NCBI GenBank assembly: GCA_037013685.1
Contig: CM072886.1
Span: forward strand, 2,790,001-2,854,000
Direction: 5' to 3'
Length of the DNA stretch: 64,000 bases
Source of the DNA: Acridotheres tristis
Taxonomy: Eukaryota > Chordata > Aves > Passeriformes > Sturnidae
Position 1 is the first letter of the stretch. Each line of letters begins with the position of its first letter. The notes under the pieces are model-generated. The model was not told the DNA's origin and did no database searches. It was given only the letters and a program-made list of their open reading frames with translations. Positions 1-9,807 of this stretch are shown here, piece after piece. A program made the position numbers and the translations under genes.

Positions 1-150
1 ACTGTCCCAGGTTTGTCAGATCCTCATCCAACCTGGCCTTGAACACTTCCAGGCATGGGGAGTCCACAATCTCCCTGGGGAATCTGTGCCAGGGTCTCAC
101 CAGCCTCACAGTACAGAATCTCCATGCCCCATCATTCCATTTCTTGGGAA
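1..150 (-). mobile_element. CR1 LINE 3' fragment (cut by the window edge)
   Basis: Matches the antisense of the CR1 3' region: the CCTGGCCTTGAACACTTCCA core, followed by GGGGAGTCCACAATCTCCCT and the CTGTGCCAGGGTCTCACC block. The element is on the minus strand and its 3' end lies before position 1. Confidence 0.85.
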
Positions 151-1327
151 AGGTCCCTCTCCAGATTTCTTGTACCCCCTGGAAGTTGCTCTGTGGTCTC
201 TGTGAAGCCTTTTCTTCTCCAGGCTGCACAGCCTCATTTAACACCTTGCCTTTTACTAATTTCCTGTGAAATCCATACCTACCCCAGCCAAAGAGAACCA
301 GCCACCAAAAATATCTTCTCCCATGAGAAAGGGATGAGAGCAGCAGGCAGTTTAAATAGAGAGCCTCCACCAGCAGCCACATGAAATTGGTCATCATGAA
401 GTAGTGACAGAAAACCACAGAGATCTTGCATTGGGTCTGGGGAACAGGAGAGTCACAGTTCAGGCATGGCTTGGAGACACATGTCTTTGATCTGAACATG
501 GAGACACATCTGTAATATTGGCTGAGTTCTACCAAGAACAAGATCTCACTATTAACTGCTGTTTAAACTGAGAGATTCAAACATAAAACTGATGGCTTAG
601 GCATCATAACACCTTGGAATCTCCACTGCATTTTGCTTTCTATCTCCATGTTAGAAATATAACTTAACATGTTAGAAATATAACTTAAATATAACATGTG
701 AGTTCTCTCACAAATGCACTGCCTTGAGTGAACTTTCAGTGTCAAATGCTCCTTTGAATTAAGGTCCAAGGATCCATTTTCTCCTTGTGCTCAGCTCTAA
801 AATTCTGTGTGGCTGAGCAATGCAGAGCCATCCCACAAAGCTCTGCTTGGAAACCATTGCCACACTGCCAAGATCTGGGGCTGGATGAACACTAAATTCA
901 TTGCCTGGTACCTTGAGTGCTTTGTGGTTCACATATCAGAGCTTTCAACCAGAACAGGAAATCCAACATTTCCAGTAGAATAAGCTTTAAAAGTTGTTCT
1001 TTGATGTACTCAGAGATCTTCAGTTTTAGGCTTCAGATTATTGAAACGTAACAGTGTAATGATATTACTTTGTTGCCATGTGAGAGTCCAAATTTCATTT
1101 AGAGTGCTGCAACATCACAAATTGAGGCTTTAAGAATATAGGAAGGCATAATGTACATATATATGGAAGTAAAATGTACTGAAAAAAATTATATCATTTT
1201 CATTACCAGGTTAGAAAGGGAAAAAAAACCCCAATAAGTAGTAAAAAGAGACATGAAAAGTGAAACCACAAATAAATGGTATGTAAAAACATCAAATACC
1301 ACAATATCCTGCTTTTCATGTGCTTAC
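1..1327 (-). other. GHRHR: GHRHR intron 6, partial
   Basis: Sequence downstream of the exon 6 donor. It begins at the window edge with a CR1 fragment and is otherwise AT-rich unique DNA. I looked for exon 7 (CK…N-F-x-W-L-L-x-E) on the minus strand and saw none. Confidence 0.8.
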
Positions 1328-1460
1328 TGTAGAGAAGCTGCAGTGATCAATGCCTTCCTCCTGGAAAAGGACAGCATCCTTAATGAAAATGGCAATGGCC
1401 TTTAAGATGAATGTAAAAAAGAGCTGTACATGGATATAATTCCTGGGACAGCGAAGCCTC
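1328..1460 (-). CDS. GHRHR: GHRHR exon 6 (first intracellular loop, TM2, toward TM3)
   Basis: 133 nt, the length I recall for the corresponding class B receptor exon. Acceptor CTTTTCTTCCAG, donor GTAAGC. Reads [20 protein letters not shown], then [18 protein letters not shown], then HCSFST. The CPRNYIH motif and the HCSFST segment ahead of the TM3 cysteine are characteristic. Phase 2 in, phase 0 out. The next exon should start with (V/L)CK and lies beyond the window. Confidence 0.96.
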
Positions 1461-4400
1461 CTGGAAGAAAAGAAGAGAGGTCCCTCTGTGATAATTAACT
1501 TACTTGTGCAGGCAGTAATTAAAATAAACAATAAGCCCTTGTTTTATCTCAGGTACTTCCAGACACATTTAGGAAGAACATTTTGATCCACTGAGTTCTT
1601 TCAGAGAGAGGCAGAAAACTTCCTCATGTGAAGCAAATCAGCCACATCTACATCCTAATCTCTTTCCTTGTTAACCAGAACTATATTTTTTTTTCCTTGC
1701 TTTGCCAAAGTTATTTAGATGAATTAAGTAAAAGCACAGAAGAGCTTTAAAACAATTTGGCACATGTACTTTAAATTCAGTTTACGCATCTACCTTAAAT
1801 TCCCTGTTAACTGAGATTACATTTTTACTGTCATTAAATGCAGATTTTTTTGAAGGCATTATACAGCTTCAGCTTCATGTTTTCAGTTGGAGATGAGGAC
1901 TTCTGTTAATAATCAGAAAGTTCCACTAGAAGCTGAATTCCATCCAGACCCAGTATTCGGAGGGTCCCTTAATCTGAAAGTTCACTTAGAGTGTGCAGAA
2001 TTTTATTGCTGACCTCCAATGTCAAGCCCATTGTTAATTAGGACTTTTTCCTCCGTATTACTGCGTCTCCTTATGTCCATTGTTTCTTTCTTTCCCCTCA
2101 TTCGGGCTGGTTTGTTTTCCTGAGGTCAGAGTGGATGTCAATAAACATATCTGGTGCCTTCCAGACATGAACTAGGAACCAGCAGAGGTCAAGAAACTTT
2201 CCCTAGAGAACCCTGATTCTCACAGCATAATAATAAAACTACTCCTTTTTTTTCCCCGTTTTATTTTTGTTTTGTTTTGTTTTTTTGTTTTGTTTTGTTT
2301 TGTTTTGTCTCACAGACCTACAAGAAATAAAGATTAAGAAAATAAATCCCACATGGGTGCAAACATTAAATCTACACTAAATCTACATTAAATGATAAAA
2401 TACTTCAAATACTCTAAATTAGACCTGGAAACACCTAATTGATGGATAACTCAGTAAGAAAGAATTCTCACAAAATGTGACCAAATTCTGAAACTAACTT
2501 TAGTGATCTTTAGTGGTGAATTTTTCAATAGTAATCTATACAATGCCATAGGAACATTCATTCAGAATCAAGTATTAAAAATTCCCTGTAGTCATAACAG
2601 GCAGGCACAAATAATTTATGAAAAAAATCTTCATTCCAGCCTAAAGCAAGTAAATTTTTCTGTTGATTCTTCAGGATCAAAGTGAGTTGCTGAGTTTTGC
2701 CAAGAGAGAGCTAGGATTTATTTCTCAGATCTAAATCTTCTTATTCCTGCCTCTCTCTGATTCCTTTTAATTTCCAGCTTCAGTTTCATATTATTTAACC
2801 AACATGGCTGGAATTTTTAATTTTTATTCGTGTGAATTCTTATTTATATTATTTTGTTATGTCTGATTTTGTCCTCTACAGTCTAAGAAATTAAGAAGTG
2901 TGAAAAGAAGCAAGGTTAGAGGACACCTTTACCTGAATGCAATAAGAACTGTCACAGCAATGATGAGAGAGGTGATGGACACGCTGTATCCCACAGTGTA
3001 GATGACCTTTATAGTAGAAAAGTAGGATTGCTATAAAAGAATAGAATGATTTGTCACACAAGTTGCTGTTAAATGACAATTTTTTACTGATTCTGTCAAT
3101 TTTGCTTTGTTTGGTGCTTCCATTCTGTTGGCATGGCTGACTGCCTTTTTTCCCCCCTCTTTGAATCCCACAGCAAAATTCAACTGAAATCACTCATGAT
3201 GTTTCTTTTGTGTGGTCCCATTCCATGGCTGTGTGGATACAGCCCAGTCTGATGCTGAAACATGAATTGACCAGGGTAGTTTGAAGATCATTCATAAGAA
3301 CACAAAAACCCACACCAGTCTTTCAAGAAGGCATTGTTAGAAGTCTTATGCAATTTTTATAAATGCTGTATTTTATACCATCTTTTCTCCCCAGCAGTAG
3401 CAGGACAATGCTGCTGGCTGCATGATGAATACAGAATTCTATCAGCCTTTCTCTATTTTATTCCACTTTCCTACTCTCTGCTTCCTTGCTTCCATTTTTG
3501 CAGTCTATTCCTCCTTTCATTTTTTATTGTGTTGCGGTGGGCTGGTTTTTATTTTAGTTTGGTTTCTTTCTGGAGTTGTTTCCTCTGTTTTTCTTGCTGC
3601 CAAACCCAGCTGCTGCTCAGTTGGAATGCCAGTCAAAATCAATTTCAATTTAAGTGTCTCCTCTATCAGACACGATCCCTGAGTGAGGATAAGTTGACTT
3701 CAGCTATCACAGATGAGAGCAGAAAATAGAATGAATAAACTCCAGGCTGCAAATCTAACTCCAGTCTAACATGGTCTGTCTCTTGGGTCCCATTTCAATG
3801 CTTTTATAACCTAAAATCTGCACAGCTGTGCAGTGAATTCCTACAGTTCACTTGGGGAAGGGGAGATGCTCATTTTGAGCCTTAAGTGGAACTTTAGGCA
3901 TTATAAAACTGACATTGAGAAGGGTTTATTTAATTTATTTAGGTGCTTAAAAATTAGCTGCCTAAATATGAGTCTGTAGTGGAACGAGAAGAACCTGGCC
4001 ACAGAACTGATCTGGTTAATTATTAATACAATCCTGGGTTTTGTCATCCTTTTTCTTTTATAGTTAATGAAGGAAAACACTCTCAGAAGACAATTCATGT
4101 ATTTGGAAAATGAGAATTTATTGGTTTCTGTGACCAACAAAAAGGATCTATCACTACACCTGCCTTAGAAAGAGCAGGTCATGGAATCATAAATCCTTGA
4201 CTTGGCCGTCCCTTGGTTTGGGTTGGAAGGGACCTTAAACACCACTCCTGGATTAGAAGAGTGAAACCTTTTGTGCCAAGGACTTTGCATCCATGTGTGC
4301 AGATTTATGATTATCCACAGTTCTAATCCAATGGGCTGAACTTTTATTACTGGTCAGAGCACAGTTGGTGCACCCTGAATTTGCCTTCCAGTTCAGTTTT

Positions 4401-7400
4401 GACCATAAGAAACCAGATTATTGTGAGAGCATCCCTCAGTGTGAATGCAGAAAGTGGGGACAGCCAAGAGATATCCCTGGAAAATTGCCACCTGATCCTG
4501 ACCAAAGCACGAATACCATGGTGCAAATAGCTCCAACTTTCACAGTAGTTTTTTGAGATTGATGAAGTTAAATGTGTTGGAAACCAGGCATAATGTTGGT
4601 TTTTTTCTGTCTAGTGGATGAACTGTGAGTTTTCTACAATTACCCAAATCCCTGTCTATGCCCAATTCCAGCCCGAGCTCACAGAAATACCTCAGAGCTC
4701 CAAAGCTTGCCAGGAAGTCTGGATGCAGCACTCCATGAGAAACATCAAAATTGTGCTAGGCTGACCATAGCTGGCAAAAAAATCAAATGTGTAAACCAGA
4801 AAATAATCAACTTCTGAAGTGGATAAACCTACAGCTGAGGAGTTTCCTCTAGGTAAAATAATTGAATCATCACAGAATGGGTTGGAAGGGATTTAAAGAA
4901 CATTCTCTTCCACCCCCTGCCATTGGCAGGGACACCTTCCACTATCCCAGGTTGCTCCAAGCCCTGTCCAGCCTGGCCTTGGACACTTCCAGGGATCCAG
5001 GGGCAGCCACAGCTTCTCTGGGCACCCTGTGCAAAATCTCCCCACGGTGATATGAACCATGTTTTTATCAATTATGGGTCAAGCACTGTATTGTCCCTGT
5101 ACATGTAACCTCAGGATATCACCAACAGTGAAAATCTGGCTGAAGAAATGTGTTAAATTCTGATCTGCTTTACAGAGATTACAGAGATTACGGGACTTCT
5201 TTTTCTTCATTGTTGAATTGGATATTTCATGCAGGATGAGACATCCAAAAACCCTCTTGCCCTTAGATATTGCTAAATTTGGAACAGTGGTCTTTTAATA
5301 GCACATTTTCAGATGCTGTGATACTACAAGTTCATCTTGCTGACTGATATTACTGAAATGTCTTAATTCACATTTTATGAACATTTTGTGATACATCTTT
5401 GCCTGTTATATTTGTGAGTTTGCAGCTGGCTTTATTTTGTTACACCTGAATAATAAAACACTCTTAGTTATCTTACTAAATAGGTGGCCAGAGTAAAAAT
5501 TCAAATTATATCCCATACTTAGAAAGAAATTTCAGCTTCTTCTGAGTTTTCCTCAGCAGTGACTTTCCAGAATTGAACAGAATGCTGTAACAGCAGCACA
5601 CGACTCACATTTATTTATGTAATTAAACTTACTTCTTCAAGAGGAATCTCATCTTCTACTGGACAGGCCACATGGTAGGGAGGGAATGGGTCAGACCAGC
5701 CCTTCTTTGTGCAATTTCGTTTTATTATCCCAGCTGAAAAAGAAGTATTTAATTTTCTCAATGAAGGGCCAGATAACATGTAAAACAAAAACCAGGAAAG
5801 ACCTCTGGCTGGTACAAAGTTGTACCAGGAGAAGAGGATCATTAACATCTTACAGAGTTGGTAGGACAATTTTCCTGTGCACATTCAGGTCATCAGACAC
5901 AAAACTTTGAACGTTATTTATAAACAAACAGTGGGAAGAAGGGAGAGAACAAAAGTGAAGGGGTAAAAGTGGGAAGGACTAAGGAAGGAATTACATCAGG
6001 CATATTGGAGAAGACTGGGAAGCACTTGTCCATAAATTTCTGCTCTGCACAGCACTCACCCTTCTACCATATCCCTTTTCCTTCCCACCTCCCCTGGGGC
6101 TTGCCCATCCCTAGCAGATCAGAAGCTGGGATGAGCAGCCCCTTCCAAGAGGACAGCACACTTCCATAAAAAAAGATTTATGAGTCAGATGAAGGAGAAG
6201 TTGAGAATCCCAGGGCAGGAAATGAATCTGCACAGATGAAAGGGATTTTCCTTATCCCTCTTTATAGCTAGCATGTGTTGGATGTGGCAGAGGCTGGGCT
6301 TTGCAACTTCTTTTTCTTGTGGAATTGCCAAATCCAGGTCATTCCTGGAAGGTTTGCTCCTTGTGGGCTCACAGTTTGTTACTGGCCATGCTCACCCAGA
6401 GAGGAAGCAGACACAAAGACATTTGTTTGCAGTTCTGCAACACATGTGCTGCTCCAAGGCCTAAATTCTGCTTTGTAGCTCCAACCTTGGTCTCAAAAAA
6501 CAATTACATTGTTCATTCCTCTGCCTTTCATTTCTATCCACACGAATCACAGCATAAAACTCAAAAAACCCCAAGCTTAAATTGTGACCTAGACAGCCTC
6601 CAGATGAGCTTTGTAGGAAATTCCTGCATCAAACTGATCCCAAAGCACGTGAAAACCAATGGAATCACTCCTTGTATTTCAGTATATTTTTGATCCACGG
6701 CCTCATCAGAGACTATGGAAATCAAATCCGGTTATGGATAATCCTAAAAATACGAGAACTGCTAAGGTCCCTCAGATCCTCCTAAAATCTTTGCAGTACT
6801 TCTCTCATCCAACTCATGGGAACATGAAATGCTCTGTCTTCACTCTCCTTTTATAGAAATGCTCTTGCCAGACACACAACAGGAGTAACCACAGCAGGAT
6901 ATCACCTGGCTCCTTCATGAAGTGAAAGAGGATGTTTGGACATGGTAAGGCAAGAATCTCTCCAGCATCTGCCTCTGGCCAGCACAGCAATTTGTCCCAA
7001 GTTCTCTTGCAACCTCAGACAGAAAGCAAAATTTATTTTTAAGCATAAGGTTCAATTTGAGCAAAATAAAACCCCAAGCCTTTTTAAAATTTGCCACTCC
7101 ACCCCTTCCATATCTTATAAAAATAGTTTAGCCACAGTTTTTATTATGAGAAATAAACACCCCCAGAGTGCTATTTAATCTGCTTTAGATAGACCCCTGT
7201 GTTGGACTGAGGTGAGTTTTCAGAAAGAATGGAATAAATGAAGAGTGATGCTGGAAGAAAGATCAGATCACTATAATTATTCAGGGGTTGCCCTATTTTT
7301 AAAGATCAACACACCCCCACAAACAAGCAAGCATGATGCCAAGGAATTGGACAAGGGCACAATGATTCACTCTGATAAATGGACTGTCCATATTTGAATG

Positions 7401-7689
7401 TAAGAGCTGTGGAAAAAAGAAAATAATGGGAAGGAATGGGAGGAGGTAGAAGAAGACCTGGCAAGACAATAGCACATGGGACCATAAATAAAATCCTCAT
7501 GAGCTTTGGCAGCCTGGCCATACATATCCTGACTCTGGTCCCTTCCCTCTCCCTCCCTTCATCCCTCACACATGGCTGGATACCTGGTGATGTTGCATTT
7601 CCATTCTCTTGTGGGGCCTCCAGACATTCAGCCTCCTTTTTCTTCAGCTCTACCATAAAATCACATTCTGGGTGGACGTTTCCAGCAAC
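1328..7689 (-). CDS. GHRHR: GHRHR, growth-hormone-releasing hormone receptor, partial (exons 2-6 present, both ends missing)
   Basis: Class B (secretin-family) GPCR of pituitary somatotrophs; binds GHRH and signals through Gs/cAMP. Five exons join in frame with consistent phases: 7689-7584, 7013-6906, 5733-5633, 3030-2933 and 1460-1328 (106, 108, 101, 98 and 133 nt). They encode the cysteine-rich ectodomain ([33 protein letters not shown]), TM1 ([18 protein letters not shown]) and TM2 up to the loop before TM3 (GIDHCSFST). Closest family member by memory is human GHRHR, for example CPRNY, HCSFST and FSTxKxIYTVG; downstream linkage to AQP1 agrees. Exon 1 (signal peptide) was not found and exons from TM3 onward are beyond the window start. 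No stop or frameshift was seen. Related receptors (PAC1, VPAC, a second avian GHRH-like receptor) are less likely. Confidence 0.93.
1461..2932 (-). other. GHRHR: GHRHR intron 5 (1,472 bp)
   Basis: GT-AG intron between exons 5 and 6. Its only distinctive content is a (GTTTT)n low-complexity stretch near 2262-2310. Confidence 0.85.
2262..2310 (+). repeat. (GTTTT)n simple repeat
   Basis: Repeated TTTTG units on the + strand, with one longer T run. Inside GHRHR intron 5. Confidence 0.85.
2933..3030 (-). CDS. GHRHR: GHRHR exon 5 (TM1)
   Basis: 98 nt; acceptor CTATTCTTTTATAG, donor GTAAAG. Reads [16 protein letters not shown] then [16 protein letters not shown] plus two bases of Arg. It is the juxtamembrane stalk and TM1, collinear with human ESYFSTVKIIYTVGHS. 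The reading frame lacks an ATG of its own. Confidence 0.95.
4178..4262 (-). mobile_element. Short CR1 3' end
   Basis: Contains the antisense CR1 tail: GGAATCATAAATCC, then GGTTTGGGTTGGAAGGGACC. Only the last ~85 bp of the element, heavily 5'-truncated. Confidence 0.8.
4864..5043 (-). mobile_element. CR1 3' end
   Basis: Antisense CR1 blocks in order: GAATGGGTTGGAAGGGA, GGCAGGGACACCTTCCACTA, CCAGCCTGGCCTTGGACACT, then the CAGCTTCTCTGGGCACCCTG block. About 180 bp, 5'-truncated. Confidence 0.9.
5633..5733 (-). CDS. GHRHR: GHRHR exon 4 (ectodomain end)
   Basis: 101 nt; acceptor TTCTTTTTCAG, donor GTAAGT. Reads [19 protein letters not shown] then [14 protein letters not shown]. Human has GAVKRDCTITGWSEPFPPY then PVACP. 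It supplies the last two conserved ectodomain cysteines. The junction with exon 3 gives Pro-Ala-Gly, one residue longer than human. The N-C-T here makes a sequon where human has D-C-T. Phase 1 in, phase 0 out. Confidence 0.94.
5734..6905 (-). other. GHRHR: GHRHR intron 3 (1,172 bp)
   Basis: GT-AG intron between exons 3 and 4; no repeat or regulatory element recognised. Confidence 0.85.
6906..7013 (-). CDS. GHRHR: GHRHR exon 3 (ectodomain core)
   Basis: 108 nt; no ATG-initiated frame marks it, so it was found by reading the minus strand in the phase set by exon 2. It completes Gly with exon 2, then reads [35 protein letters not shown]. Human has CPATWDGLLCWP, GEWVTLPCP and a matching length of 35 residues. 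It holds three conserved ectodomain cysteines and the invariant Trp-Asp. Acceptor TTTCTGTCTGAG; donor GTGATA, which is slightly weak. Confidence 0.92.
7014..7583 (-). other. GHRHR: GHRHR intron 2 (570 bp)
   Basis: GT-AG intron between exons 2 and 3; unique sequence. Confidence 0.85.
7584..7689 (-). CDS. GHRHR: GHRHR exon 2 (start of the mature ectodomain)
   Basis: Begins [15 protein letters not shown] after a strong pyrimidine acceptor (CTTCTCCTTATAG) and ends NGNATSP plus one base before the donor GTATCC. Human has VLGHMHPECDF at the same place. It contains the N-terminal ligand-contacting helix, two cysteines (HPEC, AEC) and an N-A-T glycosylation sequon matching the human NTT site. Phase 0 in, phase 1 out. 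The charged KKKEAEC stretch replaces the REDESAC of human. Confidence 0.92.
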
Positions 7690-9155
7690 CTATAAGGAGA
7701 AGAGTTTTGGGGGATTACTTAGAAGGGGTTGGATGGGATCTCGTCAAACATTAAGTCCAGACTTACTTTTGCATCTAACAGGGCTGGTTTAAAGACACAG
7801 AACAGTGCTTAGGGTTTCCATCCAAAGGTTGCCACTGTCTCTGCACAAGCTGGTAGTTACAGCTCTGTACTGGAAAGTTTATAAATTCCTCTGGCTACAA
7901 TCACAATAAGAGATCTCTTTTCTAGGGCCTGAATTTGAGTGCATTGACACCCTAACTGTAGCTGGACCTTGTTAAATCTGGCCTCAGAAAGAGACACTGC
8001 GCCTGGCCAGGCTCATTTTCTTATCAGTGAAGGGCTCAGAGCTGCAGGAAATGCTGCAGAACCTGTGCACAGACAAACCCCTGCCAACCTCCAAAGAAGC
8101 ATCATCACAAAGTCACAGACAATTACTGCAAAACTGTCTCCTGAAAGAGCTCTTCACTCCAAAAGGAGTGAATCTGTTCTCTCCCTTCTGCCATCTGCCT
8201 TTCTTTGCCCAAAGTGGGAGACAAAACTCCTTTATTGGGGAACAAAAACACTGCACCAAAGCATTTGTTGGTTTGGTGTGATGTTATAAAGAAAAAAAGT
8301 GACACCCAGGGTTTTAATAGCAGGAACCATTCAGTTGTTTCGTCCTTTTTTATACTTATATGGGAACCACAGGAGGATCTGAAGAATCAGAGAACTTTGG
8401 GCAGAAAAAAGACAAAGTCTGCCCAGGCTGTTACACCCAGACTGCTGAGGATGCATCCACTGGGCAGGAGTGCACAGGACTATTTCACACAGATTACAAA
8501 TATGTGCCTAGTCCAGCCTTAACCACTGTCCCAGCCCCAGAATATCAGTTGCGATCAGAGACACTCTGAATTTTGTCTCTACACTCTGGCCATTGGTGCT
8601 GTTGTGCTTTGCATGTGTGTATATAGACATAAAAACAGAGACAAAACAGAAAATAAACCCAGGATGAGACTTGCATGGTGAACAGGTGGCTGGCATACGG
8701 CTCAGTTTTCTTCCACCCAGAGAAGATTAATATTCAGGGAATTTGGAAAATATCTCTCTGGCTTTCAGTTCATTCAGAGGACAGATTGTATCCTTTCCAA
8801 CAAGCTGGTGTTTCCCCTCCATGTTAATGTCCATGTCTCATGTTTGCCAGCAGAGCATTTGAACTGCATATTGACCAAATATTTGAGACTCTCAGGCTGC
8901 TGGAGAGCACTGGATTACTTACACAGCATTTGTTTTTCTGGGGTTTGGGCCCTGGTAGTTAAAAATACCATTATCTCCACATGTATGCCCTGGCAGGATC
9001 ATCTGCTTCCCATTTACTGCACTTTTAGGAGGATGTGGCTTTCCTGCCAAATTTGCAGACAGCAGTGCCATGGATCAGTTTAAGGCAGCAGTGAAAAGCA
9101 GGGCTCCTTCTCCAGGCTGGATGAAATTTGGTGTGTGTGTGAGAGGAGGGTAACT
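7690..9155. other. Noncoding DNA upstream of GHRHR exon 2
   Basis: Presumably GHRHR intron 1. Unique sequence. No signal-peptide exon could be supported: the one good donor-like GTAAGT near 7762 (minus) follows in-frame stops. Confidence 0.5.
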
Positions 9156-9807
9156 GTGGATGGATGGATGGATGGATGGATGGATGGATGGATGGATGGA
9201 TGGATGGATGGATGATGGATGGAGGATGGATGATGGATGGATGGATGATGGATGGATGGATGGATGGATGGATGGATGGATGGATGATGGATGGATGGAT
9301 GGATGATGGATGGATGGATGGATGGATGGATGGATGGATGGATGATGGATGGATGGATGGATGGATGGATGGATGGATGGAATGGATGATGGATGGATGG
9401 ATGGATGGATGATGGATGATGGATGGATGGATGGATGGATGGATGGATGGATGGATGGATGGATGGATGATGGATGGATGATGGATGATAAATGGATGGA
9501 TGGATGATGGATGATGGATGATGGATGATGGATGATGGATGGATGGATGATGGATGGATGATGGATGGATGGATGGATGGATGGATGGATGGATGGATGG
9601 ATGGAATGGATGGATGGATGATGGATGGATGGATGGATGATGGATGATGGATGGATGATGGGTGATAGATGGATGGATGATGGATGATGATGGATGATGG
9701 ATGATGGATGGATGGATGGATGGATGGATAAATGGATGGATGGATGATGGATGATGGATGGATGGGGGATGGATGGATGGATGGATGATGATGGATGGAT
9801 GGATGGA
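9156..9807 (+). repeat. Interrupted (TGGA)n tandem array, about 650 bp
   Basis: Nearly pure TGGA units on + with regularly scattered TGA triplets (giving GATGATGG) and rare AATG or GGGG variants. It has no stop in the minus-strand IHPS frame and so produces three long overlapping open frames, which are artefacts. A GT run (9131-9140) precedes it. Such arrays are usually length-polymorphic. Confidence 0.97.

Larger units (their letters stand above)
3031..5632 (-). other. GHRHR: GHRHR intron 4 (2,602 bp)
   Basis: GT-AG intron holding two CR1 fragments (4178-4262 and 4864-5043), both in minus orientation. The rest is unique AT-rich sequence with nothing further recognised. Confidence 0.85.

Noticed and set aside
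7750..7830. Short minus-strand METLSTVLCL frame as GHRHR signal-peptide exon
   Set aside because: Stops after ten codons and the nearby GTAAGT is not in frame with it.
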